Below, piece after piece: positions 53,908 through 64,000 of a stretch of DNA of 64,000 nucleotides; within the stretch, counting starts at the first letter, position 1; each line of letters starts with the position of its first letter. Both the position numbers and the translations under genes were made by a program. The notes beneath the pieces were generated by a model, which was given only the letters and a program-made list of their open reading frames with translations, was not told the DNA's origin and did no database searches. Origin of the DNA: Phytophthora sp. 'mugwort' (lineage: Eukaryota > Oomycota > Peronosporomycetes > Peronosporales > Peronosporaceae); NCBI GenBank assembly GCA_033558025.1, contig JAUCEF010000011.1:2294001-2358000 (forward strand), given 5' to 3'.

Positions 53908-55003
53908 CTAAACAAAACCTGATTCTTTGCTTTTAGGAGCCATCATACAAACTCTGAACTCTGTAGACCTTGTTAAAGCTCTCTGGGTTTTGCTTGTGCC
54001 ACTTCCTGCATTTGGACTCTGGCAGCTGCGGCGACCTTCTCTGAGATCTACTTGTTTTGCTGAAGCCGTCGTCTTTCCAGTGCGGGATAGTCTGCAATCT
54101 GATCTCGTAGGAAGATCACCCATCGGCTAAATCGAGTTTTAAACGGGTGATTCCAACCCACGTGGGGAGGTTGACACATATGTATACCGTGGCGGCACCT
54201 TAAGCAGCACCACATAGATATAATCGGCATACTCCCTGACTTCTCGAGTACAATGACCGGAAAAGGGATCCCAAAGGAAAAGCACTTTGTCCTCCATGTT
54301 CTCTCGGTTGCCAAATTTAAAATCCAAAACCTTGAGCGAAATTTGACCGTTCCACCAGGCCGACGGATTCCCGTAGATCTAGCATTCGTGCTGAACCCGC
54401 AGGTGCGATATCTCCTTCCACAACCGCGTACCAAATCCGTGTCGTTTCGCGTCGTTTGATTTTTGCACGTGTTTGAGACGGGATTTACCACTCTCACAGA
54501 CAAGGAAAGGAGGCCTCTTGATACCATGCCAGCCAGCTAGAAACATAGCTGTTGCTCGCTCTTTATCTTTTCCGCTGCACTTCTCCCATACTGTCTTCCC
54601 TCCGCGGGTTGTTATCGTCTTGCCGGAAGATATTCGAAACCACCGCTAGTACGACACACACGAAGCGTTAGTACCGGTTTTCCGATATAAACCGCTCTCG
54701 ACGCTGCAGTACCTGTTTAATCCGCATTGAAGACATTAGTGATGTTATGGTCGAGAATTGCCGCTCTAACATCACCTCGAAACTCGGCTCTCCCATCGGC
54801 TGCATCCTCCGGTATAGTTTGACCTGACGTGTCCGCGCTCGTATTGCGAGTTTGTTGCGGCGTATGAAGCGCCTACTCCAGGAGTATGAAGCAGTAAGCA
54901 CCTCTGGAGCGAGTCCTTTGCCTGTGTCTACCCCTAATGCCTTCAACTGCAGCACTTTCGCCGATACAGGGCAGCCTTCTCTTCGCGTTGAGTTCGGCCA
55001 CAA
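53908..55003 (-). pseudogene. Pogo-type (Tc1/mariner superfamily) transposase remnant
   Basis: Minus-strand pieces. The N-terminal piece (54668-55003) has the CENP-B-type helix-turn-helix (VSAKVLQLKALGVD and SYSWSRRFIRRNKLAIRART). The C-terminal piece (54048-54527) has the DDE_1 end (VLFLWDPFSGHC, VVLLKVPPRYTYVCQP, GWNHPFK), which aligns with the usual LDNH...LPPNTTH...QPLDVG order. The catalytic Asp in LDNH is kept as WDP. The middle is missing or shifted. It has decayed too far to produce a transposase. Confidence 0.75.
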
Positions 55004-55528
55004 AACAATTAAGAGGTATGTCGCGTCACCGCTTCTACAAAAGTTTTGCAGATGGCCTTTTCCTTCAGCAACACATCAATAAAGCCAGCTTGTTGTTTCT
55101 ACCTCGAAAAAATTTGCTTTTGCTTCCTCTTCCTCTTAGCTATCGTGACGGACGGATAGAATATATATCAATAACTTCTCCAAATGTGGCTCTTGTAGCA
55201 AGATGGTGGAGAACGCGGCGCTTGTGAGAGTAGTCTACTGCGATTCGTGTGTATTTCTTCGGTTTGCCGGCTCCGGTGATACGATGTCATTGTCGATTCA
55301 GTAGTGAGTAGCATTGGTGCTCAAAAAATGGTTATATACATGTTTTAGATGGTTGGTTCCCGCGATTTAGCAAAATTTCTGCCATAGCATATGATACAAT
55401 GGTCGTAATTGGCTATTATAAAAGTCCGCTTATGAAACGCGTCCGCCTAGGATAGAAACGATACGGTACCCAATGTGGCTATTTGTACCACTCAGTTGCG
55501 GTCCTAACCAGCAGAGACGATTCATAAC
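55004..55528. other. Non-coding DNA beside the pogo remnant
   Basis: May contain the degraded start and left end of the pogo element on the minus strand; no terminal repeat could be defined. Otherwise nothing was seen. Confidence 0.3.
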
Positions 55529-55905
55529 GTGGTTTACCAATTGATGGGCCTTACCAGATCATGGACCAAAGGCCAGTTTCATCCAATTAGAAGCGCCACT
55601 TTCGATTTCGATCGATTTGATTGGATATTTTACCAGATCATGGACCACAAAACACATTGCACTCATCTCGTAAGTTACGATATCTTCCCCCTCACTCGTA
55701 AAGCGCGAAGCAAGTGCTCCGAAGCACGAATGAAGGCTCGCTACGCAGACAAAGAGCTGGAGGTGGCCGTTCAACGCGTATTGACGGGCGAGACCCTGAC
55801 TGGCGGGTCTCCAACACCAAGGTGCCAGTAGCGGTGCCGCGGATGGTGGCGAGCTCGGCGACCTACCTGGCAGACGGCAACGCAGGAGTTCTGTTAGAGA
55901 TCTGA
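55529..55905 (+). pseudogene. Possible helix-turn-helix fragment of a transposon
   Basis: A 100-codon frame ends with a helical part (ARYADKELEVAVQRVLTGE). After a one-base shift it seems to continue as VSNTKVPVAVPRMVASS, reminiscent of the N-terminal psq-like helix-turn-helix of pogo/CENP-B proteins. Upstream it repeats the words ACCAGATCATGGACCA (55554 and 55632). Assignment is weak. Confidence 0.25.
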
Positions 55906-56018
55906 TTGGATGAAAATTTCCGAATACCGGTTATAATATTTTACCGGTATTAGAAACAAAATACATGTAGATGGCATTCCGAGCTTACAGTTAATAGAGT
56001 ATCTTCGCCTGCGTTACA

Positions 56019-57351
56019 ATGGACCTTACGGCGCTTGTTCGAGAATCAACGGCGCGCGTGATGCACCGTGCAGTCCACGTGAGCATCGACGCAGCAGCAG
56101 TGGAACAACTCGCTGTGAAATTGGTACAGTTGTGGATAATACATACGCAACATTCACTAAATGGTAATATTGACTTGAGTGGTTCTGCGTTAATTAACAT
56201 GTAAGGGTGACAACTTGAGTCGAGATGAACAGGGGGTGGTGACGTGGGACAGTGGGGACTTCCATTACTTTGAAGATGTGCACCAGGACGGCCCGCTGAC
56301 ATGCCAATACGTGTTCGTGCTCGACGCCCTCAACTTCTGTTTCTGGCCCACGGAAAAGTAGGAGCTTTCTAAAGACTTGGTGGTAACACATTCACTAACT
56401 TTATTGCTGGCTGACAAATGAACAGCATGGAGTACGAACATCTGGCAAATGGATTGAAGACGGCGTTGATTCGCGACCCACACGCGCTGGACGCTGATAA
56501 ATTGGCGACAGTGACCAATGAGACAGTCACCTCGTGGTTCCACCCGTTCATGCCTCCCCAGCTGGATGAGCGCCGACGCAAGGTCCAAGAAGTTGGCGAA
56601 GTGCTACGAAAGTACTTCGAAGGGTACGCCCTGAACCTGATAAAACAAGCGGATTTCTCGGCGGTGGAGGCTATTCGACTGGTGCTTGCGCATTTCCCAG
56701 GTCAGTGCTACATCCTACAGGTTTTGTTAAGATTGCTCCTGTGCATTGTAATAGTCTGTGCTCTATTTGAAGGATTCCGCGACCACGCTGTGTACAAGGG
56801 TGAACAGGTGCACTTCTATAAGCGCGCACAAATCTTGGTCGGCGACGTGTGGGCTGCTTACGGACGTCGAACTACTGGCATTACCTCGTTCTACGACATC
56901 GCAAAACTGACGATGTTTGGTAGGGCTCCAGTCTGGGAGTTTATGAAATTCTCGTCTATCCCGTTGCCTTAATACTTACTAATGCGGACTATAAATGCGC
57001 TGTAGCTGATTACCGCGTACCACAAGTCCTTCGCCCCGAAGGTGTGTTGGTTTATTCACCGGAGCTCGCGAAAAGCATTGATAGTAAAGCTGAGATTCAG
57101 GCTGGAAGTGAGGTGCGTGACCTAAAATTCCCTGCAACCTCTACTTTTAAAGCGTACCTCACCCATCCTTGCAGGTGGAGGTTGAAATTCGCGCGGCAAC
57201 GATCCAAGCTGTTGAGCAGATCCACAAGGAAATGATTAACAAAGGTCATCATCTCCATGTGATTGAACTCGATTGGCTGCTGTGGCAAATTGGCGAGAGC
57301 AACAAAGAGAAACTGCTTCCACATCATCGCACGTGGAGCATCTACTATTAG
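56019..57351 (+). CDS. QNG1: Queuosine 5'-phosphate N-glycosylase/hydrolase
   Basis: Six exons in consistent phase, 56019-56123, 56206-56357, 56426-56700, 56773-56919, 57006-57112 and 57175-57351, give 320 residues, the length of the DUF2419/C9orf64 family. Hallmarks: VTWDSGDFHYFED, VFVLDALNFCFWPTE, YEHLANGLKTAL, KADFSAVEAIRL-like QADFSAVEAIRLVL, GFRDHAVYKGEQVHFYKRAQILVGDVW, FADYRVPQVLR and the C-terminal ELDWLLWQIGE. The enzyme releases queuine from queuosine 5'-phosphate so that it can be placed into tRNAs with GUN anticodons. Eukaryotes cannot make queuine, so this is a salvage step. The predicted active-site acidic residues are kept, so the product should be functional. Confidence 0.93.
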
Positions 57352-58431
57352 CGCATGTCTCCCGCAGTTTCGATGTCCCCTTACGCTACCGCGAAGATTC
57401 TATTTGATTGTTTTTTTGGACGCGGTGTTTTGTGGTGCTGAAACAAATCAAAACTCAGTAGAAGTAGCACAAAACATTTAAATCTAAATACTTAAGTACA
57501 CTTCTTACATGTGCTGTACATGTAGAAGTGATGGGGTTTTGGTTCCTTTTTGCTTTTCAAAACTGGCAAAATTTGGTTTACTTTTTTGGCAAAACGGAAC
57601 AGAAATTTCGTTCTTTGTCGTCGGCGCGAACCCGGTCTTACAAGTCCTGGCATTTTCAAAGGTTGTGCTGTTTACTGTAACCATCAGATTGTACAGTAAA
57701 ACTCTGTGATGTCGCTACACTCATGTATACAGAACGATAAAAGTTCTTCCAACAAAATTAAATTCGGTTCTTTCAACGTAAACCACTCCATCGAAGTATA
57801 TGTATGAGGCGTGACGAGGAAGCACCGAATTCCATTCCTTTGGAATGGTAACGTTTTTCTATAGGATTAATGCACAGTACACGTAAAACTTTTACGTGCT
57901 CTGAGACTATGCATTTGCTCCACATGACCTTGAGACCGCCACTAGAGGAGAAAGAAAAGAGAATGAATTGAGATCGTTAGTCCTAAACTCCGGAGCTCCA
58001 ACTGGCTTTTAAGCGGGCCCCTCAGCCGCGCTTCACACACAGAGACTTAAACATGTTGACTATGCTTCACAGCACTGCAGCGCTTCACTTGCATACGCCG
58101 GGCCTAACTTGCTTGACCTTGGTCTTCAACGCCGTTGTAGCCTTGGTCTTCGATATGAATTCCAACACGTGCTAGCGTCTCCGCCGAAGACAACCTTTGA
58201 CGGTAAAATCTCTGTCTACGACAGAGACGCTAGCTGTCTGCAGCAGAGTCTTTAATGGAGATTGGCAGCATTTTTGGCTGTCGCACATGAGAATATGAAG
58301 AAGTGATACGCCTAATGGCTAGATTTAAGCAATCAAACTCGTGTGTGTGATACGCTATGGGCTTTAAGTGTTTGTTCGGCTACACGTACGCTTCTCAATG
58401 CTCGTCCTAGGAATCACGCAGACTTCATTGT
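57352..58431. other. Intergenic DNA between converging genes
   Basis: About 1.1 kb between the stops of QNG1 and TIM50. AT-rich first half; GTTCC/GGAAC and TTGGCAAAA words near 57540-57600 recall text inside the MITE at 52963-53447 but no ends were found. No gene seen. Confidence 0.35.
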
Positions 58432-59673
58432 TCACACGTGCGGGCCCCCGGAAAATCCGCTGGCAGCAATGCCTCCAGTCGGCGGTGCCACAGGGTGATG
58501 CGACATTCGGCCACGGACGAAGCCGCCAAAGCCCTTCTTCTTCTGCTGTTCCTTCTGCATCTCAAGTTGGTGCACACGGGAGCCGTACTTGGTAGCAAGG
58601 TCACGGACAACGCCATCCTCGTCACGGAATTCTCCAATAACCTGGCGGAAGTCAGTCACGCGCTCTGATGCCAGCGCCTTCAGGAAAGGAATCAAGTCCT
58701 TCAGCTCGTGGTCGTCGCGATCCCGTCCGTTTGTGAAAGGCTTGACGGGAATAGCATTTTCCGGTTGCAGCTGGTAGGCTGCCGGGTCGTCGTCCAGAAT
58801 CACCACCTGCTTCAAGTCGCGATTCAGATTCGCCAAGTCCTTCACGTGTGCACCGTTCAGATATCGCGTGGCATCACGCGACAGGACGTGCAGGGCACAT
58901 TGCTTGGGGTCCAGCTTCTGCACAATCTCCTCGGCGCCATAGTTCTGAGAGAAGATGACAATCTCGTAGTATTGACACAGCGTCTCCAGGAACTCGTCGA
59001 CACCAGGACGCTTGGCATGGCGCCAGCCGTGCTTCCGCTATAACAAAAGCAAAGACAAGCCCCCCCACATAAAAATTAGAACACCTTTCACTACATTTAC
59101 TTAAATACAGCAACATACGCTCCACTCAGAGTGCACGAGCGTATCTTCGAGGTCCAGCACCAGCACGGGGACAGGCGGCGTGTCTGCAGGGACCTGCGGG
59201 ATGGGCCAATCGGGCAGCAGTTTCTGTCTAGACGGATCGGTAAAGGGCTTGACAGTCTCTTCCACCTTCTTGGCCACGACCGCGTAGATGTCACCTAGGA
59301 ACGTGGCGCCCAATGCGTCCGTAATACGCTCCTTAATGCTATCGTCCAACAGGAAATGCCATAGGATAGATCCCGAGATGCTACCGGCCAGCAGCGCGAA
59401 CGAGATGCGTGCGGGAAGCGACGACGTGCGCACGACTTTGTGGCCGGTGACGGCGTCAGCCGAGTGCTTGGCGGCCTTGCGCGCCGCTTGTCGCTCAGCC
59501 CTAGACACCACCTTAAGCGGGATATCGCGTCCCACCTTGGCAAAGACAGAAGAGGCCTCTGACACAGAGGATGGGGCTGCGATTTCGGCTGTCAGCATCA
59601 GCCGGCGGGAGGCGCCGAGCATTGCAGATGCGCGCACGCCGCGCTGAGCGTTGCGCAGCACCAGCCTCAGCAT
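58432..59673 (-). CDS. TIM50: Mitochondrial import translocase subunit TIM50
   Basis: Two exons, 59673-59119 and 59037-58432 (81-bp intron, phase 0), give 386 residues. The N-terminus (MLRLVLRNAQRGVRASAMLG) is a mitochondrial presequence; a hydrophobic span lies near residues 92-112 (ISFALLAGSISGSILWHFLL). An FCP1-type phosphatase-like domain follows with VLDLEDTLVHSEW, HAKRPGVDEFLETL, IVIFSQNYGAEE, the YLNGAHVKDL loop, VVILDDDP and the acidic NGRDRDDHELKDLIPFL. This is the TIM50 layout: an inner-membrane receptor that passes presequence proteins to the TIM23 channel. The second Asp of the DxDxT phosphatase motif is Glu, as expected for a non-enzymatic member. The ATG at 59673 is preferred over one 11 codons upstream because the presequence begins there. 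Confidence 0.93.
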
Positions 59674-59793
59674 AATACTCGATTTGGCTCGTGATATGTG
59701 GCTCACACGGTGATTGGTACAATGTACCTATGTGGAGACTGGTACTGTGTACCCAACTCCAAGCTTCGGCAACTATTTTCTATTTTCATACTG
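59674..59793. promoter_or_regulatory. 120-bp divergent promoter of TIM50 and cyclin genes
   Basis: The two start codons face away from each other across this gap, so both promoters lie here. It contains a tandem imperfect repeat (GATTGGTACAATGTACCTAT and AGACTGGTACTGTGTACCCA) of about 20 bp with palindromic GGTAC...GTACC cores, a possible factor-binding pair. Confidence 0.45.
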
Positions 59794-60966
59794 ATGGCGC
59801 CCGAACCGGTTGGCAAGTGGGTCTTCCCGGAGCTACGCGCCGTGATCCTACAGTGCACGCGGCCGCATCCGAGCGGAACACCCAATGATGCAGAAAAGGA
59901 GAATACGCTGGCCGAGAGCCCTTTGGTCTTCCATACGCCCAGCTTCACAGAGTCCAAGGTCCCGTGGCGCGTGGAGCAGCAGCTGCGACGCACCACTTGC
60001 ACGTTCGTGGAGCATCTGGCACAGCTCCTGGAGATGCCTGAAGCCCCGAGCGTGGCAGCCCAATTGTTTGCCCAAAGGTTCTACATGATGCACTCGTTCG
60101 CGACCCATGACCGCTTTCTCGTGGCCACGGCTGCGCTGTTCTTAGCCGGCAAGGCGGAGGAGTTCCCGGTCAAGATTCGCTACGTCACCGAGTGCTCCAT
60201 GTACCTGTTGCTGTGTCGAGAACAGGCGCAGGAGAAGCTTATGACAAGACACAGGACCCAAACCCCAAAGAAAAGCGGATCTGGACGCTCACCTTCGCCT
60301 GCGGCGCCGGCCAAGGAGAAACAGAAGCTAGACTCGAAGGGCAAACCCGTGGAGATGAGCTCCACGCTTGGCAACGATAAGGAAGCAGCAAATACCAAGC
60401 ACATCGAGTGGCTGAACGCCTTGCTGGAAGTTGTGGAGGTCGGAGAGGTCGAATCCAATGCGAGCAAGGTGCTGCTGCTTGAAAGGATCTTGCTGCTCAC
60501 GCTGTCATTTGAGGTTGGTTCGCCGCAGCCGTTTGCTTATGTGGCCCCGCATATGGAGCGGATTTTTGCACTAGAGGCGATGCACCCGGATATCTCGTAC
60601 GAGAATACTCGTCAGATCGCGTTTATGCTAATCGCGGATGCTGTGAAAAGCGGACTGATTCTGGCATTCGACTGTACTGCGCTTGCTGCAGGAGCAGTGT
60701 ACCTGGCCTGCTTGTATCGTCACCAAGTGGGGCCGAATGTCGCTACAGAGAAAAATGAGCCATGGTGGACTGTGCTACAGCTTCCAGAGAAGGAGCTTGA
60801 AGATGTAGCGAGATGCTACTTGTGGATGTATGAAGATGATAACGGCGAGAAGATCAAAGGTCTTGGGCCTGACTTTCTGGACCTGTGGACACATTACCGA
60901 CCTGACGACAACCGACCCGACCTTGAGTACATCAAAGCACTAGACGCAGGCTTACAGACGCCATAA
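59794..60966 (+). CDS. Cyclin T/K-like transcriptional cyclin
   Basis: Single exon, 390 residues from MAPEPVGKW; the frame is open further upstream, but that part lies in the shared promoter. The first cyclin box contains VEQQLRRTTCTFVEHLAQLL and AQRFYMMHSFATHDRFLVATAALFLAGKAEE, a pattern shared by cyclins T, K and L. A charged insert (about 160-215; Lys, Ser and Pro rich) separates the last helices. The second box includes LLLERILLLTLSFEV and AADAVKSG-like LIADAVKSGLILAFD with AGAVYLACLYRH. Such cyclins activate CDK9- or CDK12-type kinases that phosphorylate the RNA polymerase II tail. The C-terminus is short, without the long His- or Pro-rich tail of animal cyclins T and K. Confidence 0.85.
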   Translation: MAPEPVGKWVFPELRAVILQCTRPHPSGTPNDAEKENTLAESPLVFHTPSFTESKVPWRVEQQLRRTTCTFVEHLAQLLEMPEAPSVAAQLFAQRFYMMHSFATHDRFLVATAALFLAGKAEEFPVKIRYVTECSMYLLLCREQAQEKLMTRHRTQTPKKSGSGRSPSPAAPAKEKQKLDSKGKPVEMSSTLGNDKEAANTKHIEWLNALLEVVEVGEVESNASKVLLLERILLLTLSFEVGSPQPFAYVAPHMERIFALEAMHPDISYENTRQIAFMLIADAVKSGLILAFDCTALAAGAVYLACLYRHQVGPNVATEKNEPWWTVLQLPEKELEDVARCYLWMYEDDNGEKIKGLGPDFLDLWTHYRPDDNRPDLEYIKALDAGLQTP

Positions 60967-61124
60967 CCAGAGCAATACGAGGCGGGATATACTTGATAAT
61001 GTACTAAATCTAACTTGACTGACCGTGGCGGAGGCTTTTATTGTATGGTCGGAGTTTTTCATTCACTTATCAGAGGCAATCGTCTTCTGGTGGGTAAGTT
61101 TCCTTCAGTTCAAACCTCACCCCT

Positions 61125-62094
61125 TCACACCCAGGACCGAGCCTTACGCGGGCCGTCCAGCAAGCTCTTAATGTAGAACACCTGGAAGAAGCAGACGACG
61201 ATGTAAACAGTGCACTCCAGCGCTCCGTAAAACATGACGTGCTTGTTCATCTCTTCCTCCACTGCAAGTCCAATGAACAAGGGGTCAACAAGTGTTTTTA
61301 AATAGCCAAGTACCAGCTCAAAGCTCACCCTTGATATGTCTGTCTGTCCGGATCAGCTGCAACCTCAGCTCCGACTCGAGTTCACCGAGACGAACATCTA
61401 GGTGCGACGCATACTTGGCCAGCACACTCACATGTTCTGCACAACAATCAACATAAACCAATGAGCCAGCCCCAACAACTTCACCATCAAACCATCAAGC
61501 ATACCAACCTTTTTCCACCGGATGCTGTGACTGCAGGGTATTGGTTACGTGCGTCACCAGTTTGCCGTCCGAGTCCGGATTGATGAAACACAGTTCATAC
61601 ATACCCGATTGTCTGTCCAAAATTACACCCCCGGAATCGTCAGCAATGACCACTCTTATCAGCCTTAAGCAACCTCAAGCCTATACTTACTTCGGAGTGA
61701 CGAGATACTGTCCTTCAGCGTCTCCCAGTCGTCGGTAGATCGCAATGCCTTCCGGGTTCTTCACCTCCAGATCGATGTGCGAGTCCCCAGAGCTCACGAC
61801 ATACGCTCCGCCTAGCTCATCCCCCTCGAACTTGGCGTCCTGGTAGAAGCACTCGCTGCTCTCACCCGCCACATAGAATGTCAAACCCTCGGATGGGTCA
61901 AAGTCGAAGCTCTCCACCGCGCGGGCTTTCGGAGCGTACTCGGCGTCAACACCAACTCCGCGCGGTTTTTCGTCGTATGGGTCGAAATGCGGGTCTTCCG
62001 CCACCGCTGCATCGTCTGGATCCAGCTCCGCGAAGTCGCCTTGTGCCAGGATCCCAGGCAGCGCCAGCCACGTGCACAGGATTAATAGTTTCAT
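61125..62094 (-). CDS. p24/TMED family cargo receptor
   Basis: Four exons, 62094-61691, 61612-61509, 61436-61329 and 61261-61125, all in phase, give 250 residues. A signal peptide (MKLLILCTWLALPGILAQ) is followed by an acidic segment, then a GOLD domain whose paired cysteines lie in SSECFYQD and MYELCFINPD. A coiled-coil stretch follows (LGELESELRLQLIRTDRHIK), then one membrane span (ALECTVYIVVCFFQVFYI) and a short tail. Such proteins cycle between endoplasmic reticulum and Golgi in COPI and COPII vesicles and select cargo. An FF pair is present by the membrane border, but the tail ends ARSWV, so the usual C-terminal KKXX retrieval signal is missing. The acidic N-terminal extension of about 50 residues is longer than normal. 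Confidence 0.88.
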
Positions 62095-62544
62095 CAGACT
62101 GCTGTCAAAATGTCAAAAACGATACTTAAGTCATCGTCATATTATGTGATCTAAACAGGGTTTTGTGCTGGATTTTATCAACGTGGATAAAAAAACAGTG
62201 TTGATTCTAAAAAGGGATGTACCAATTTTAGAGTGGTACTTTTGCTTCCGTTTAAGAAAAGAAATCTGCGAAGCACTTGAATTGTGGAATGAATTGTGTA
62301 AAATGTATTGTATTAATCTGAGGGCGTACATGTACGAAAGTTGATGTCGACGGGAACAATGTCGTATCGAGCTCAACCAGCGACCCCTTCGAATCCTCAG
62401 GAACGAAGTCACGAGAACGTCTACAAAAGAAATGAATATCAGTGACGCAGGATACAGCGGTACCTTGTCAACCTGCCACGTGCTTGTGCTCGCTTGCCAT
62501 CAACCTTAACTAACATGTCAACATGTCGGCACCTACAGAACATA
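62095..62544. other. Promoter of p24 gene and spacer DNA
   Basis: AT-rich 450-bp stretch between the p24 start and the Mutator remnant. No gene recognised. Confidence 0.4.
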
Positions 62545-63960
62545 CCAGTTTTTAGCGGCGCTTTCCGTAATTGGGACGAATCCGACACTGCATTCAACCA
62601 GTACCAGATTGATACGAATCAAAGTTATTGAGTTAAAGGCTCCACAATTGTAACTGACAGGAGCAAAGCCAGTAAACGTTTAGCTGCACGCAACAAAACG
62701 AATCCAACGCTGTTGAGCGAGGACTACCAGCTCTACTTCAAGAAGATCATTACCAATCACGGATAGAAAACACGACCTCGTGACCAGGGCGAGCGTACAA
62801 ATAATACGAGGCGAGACACTAGATGTGCCGCCAAATTGCGCGTCCTTTCAGCTAAAGATAGAACACAGGTCACGAAGCGCTCTGTTGGTCACAATCATGA
62901 TCTTGGCCTCAGTACAAGACGCGTATTGGGAGAATCGACGATTGATGCCACCGAAGAAGAAAGAGACCGTGGAGGAGATGGTTAGAGGTATGTGCTGGCA
63001 TTTTATTATGCTGTCCAGGTGACGCTAACCATTGGTTGCTGTAGGGAGTGGGAAGAAAAGGAAAATTATTCGCTATATCTATGATTTCTGTGTCTTCGAA
63101 TGACGTCGAAAACATGATAGCCGGCCTCAAGAGAAAGTGAAGACAGCAAATGAGCGCGTCGACGCTACCCTGGACGAGTTCTGTGAGAAACCCGGGAAAT
63201 TTGTCGATACTTTCCGCGACGACAACGACATTACCGCTTGTATAACGTCCCAGACCTCACAAATATGTTCAAGACCGCTCAGCGGTTCCCCGAGGTGCTT
63301 TGTATTGATGTACAAATGTTAAAAGGTGAGTTTCCAGTGGAACCATATGTTTCCACTCATTTCAACAAGTTGTCTCCGTCTTCACCAATTTGTCACCGAT
63401 TGTAGATATCGTCTGTTCAGTTTTATGGCTACGGATAAGGGTTCTTTTGTCCAGCATGCTCTCGTCAATAGGGAGAGCGGAGAGTGTGGCCAATACGCGT
63501 CCTGCAGTAAGAGCATTCAAGCGCAACAATCCGCCGTACCAGTCCGTTTATGTTTTGGTGATTAACAAGGGCTTCAGAAGTATGCAATGCTCCGTGACGA
63601 GTTGAAAAGGTTGCCGTGACACTGCGTCATTTTCATTCGATCGATTCCCTGGGTCGTGAAATATCGAGGACGGCATACCACATCGACTCCTTCCAGAAAC
63701 TACATCTCAAGAACTTCATCAGCCTTGTGGTCAAGGCGCAAACTGAAGATGAGTTTAATAACTACTTGGGTGCGTTGAAAAATGTGCAACGGGCACGGGA
63801 ATGGGTAGCAGTGTGTCATCGATATTAGTGGCTATGGTGTTGTTTCTCACAAGTTCTGGGAGTATCTACAAGACAATTGGCTAAATTGCAAGCAGCAATG
63901 ATTTAAGTACTTGCGGCCGCATATCCCCAACCTGGACAACACTAACAACAATCTCGAACA
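62545..63960 (+). pseudogene. FAR1-type Mutator transposase remnant
   Basis: Plus-strand pieces in shifting frames: IPVFSGAFRNWDESDTAFNQ and YQIDTNQSY (62547-62630), NPTLLSEDYQLYFKKIITNHG (near 62700-62765), a His-rich DNA-binding end (KRSVGHNHDLG, near 62880), MFKTAQRFPEVLCIDV (near 63263), YRLFSFMATDKGSFVQHALV (63405-63470), and KLHLKNFISLVVKAQTEDEF (63690-63750). The order follows the same FAR1/Mutator family as the intact gene at 49230-52124, but the first catalytic Asp (CIDV) is kept and stops are frequent. The copy is dead. It may run past the window edge. Confidence 0.7.
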
Positions 63961-64000
63961 AGCTGGGAGCAGGTGAAGGAGATGATGATTCCAAACTTGT

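Noticed and set aside
1..64000. CRISPR array, rRNA operon, prophage or bacterial operon
   Set aside because: No regularly spaced repeats, rRNA sequence or operon-style gene runs; spliced genes and Gypsy elements show a eukaryotic nuclear genome.

Overview
The window is eukaryotic nuclear DNA, most likely from an oomycete of the Phytophthora/Peronosporales type. Supporting signs are compact genes with short GT-AG introns (about 50-110 bp), tiny intergenic gaps with many head-to-head and tail-to-tail pairs, oomycete-style protein architectures (FYVE plus SYLF), flagellar/centriolar genes of a zoospore-forming organism, and islands of decayed Ty3/Gypsy, PIF/Harbinger, pogo and FAR1-type Mutator elements. 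There is no bacterial, viral or organellar gene layout, no CRISPR array and no rRNA. Exon joins were worked out by hand from splice signals and reading phase; none was tested against transcripts.

Layout. 0.7-20.2 kb is a gene-rich block: a one-pass membrane protein (+), a leucine-rich-repeat protein (-), a FYVE-SYLF lipid-binding protein (-), a seven-membrane-span GOST-like protein (+), an alpha/beta hydrolase with a myristoylation-type N-terminus (+), a TBC Rab-GAP (-), an ectoine-synthase-like cupin with a mitochondrial-type leader (+), a small ankyrin protein (-) and a 1829-residue MYCBPAP-like protein with a phosphoglycerate-kinase-like C-terminal half (+). 22.2-29.8 kb is a decayed but structurally complete Ty3/Gypsy chromovirus on the minus strand (two LTRs, 5-bp target duplication, PBS, PPT, gag, pol, chromodomain). 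29.8-33.1 kb holds a small unknown gene and a broken PIF/Harbinger transposon.

33.3-37.7 kb carries SAS-6 (+), a FabG/CBR4-type reductase (-) and a lactonase-fold beta-propeller protein (-). 39.7-44.7 kb is a second Gypsy element that lacks its 3' end. 45.1-52.1 kb has a PRP28/DDX23 helicase (+), a VDAC-type porin (-) and an intact FAR1/Mutator-derived SWIM-finger gene whose catalytic residues appear lost (-). 52.2-55.9 kb is a graveyard: chimeric LTR remnants, a MITE with clear ends, a tRNA-like gene and a pogo-type transposase fragment. 56.0-62.1 kb returns to genes: queuosine nucleotide glycosylase QNG1 (+), TIM50 (-), a cyclin T/K-like protein (+) and a p24/TMED cargo receptor (-). The window ends in a broken FAR1-type Mutator transposase (+).

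The host genes are mostly independent housekeeping functions: secretory traffic (TBC, p24, FYVE-SYLF, GOST), mitochondria (TIM50, porin, perhaps the reductase and the cupin), splicing (PRP28), transcription (cyclin) and the flagellum/centriole (MYCBPAP-like, SAS-6). The observations I think most deserve follow-up are the MYCBPAP-PGK fusion, the domesticated-looking Mutator gene, the EctC-like cupin that has lost the iron ligands, and a protein-like reading frame running antisense to the 3' end of the first Gypsy element.
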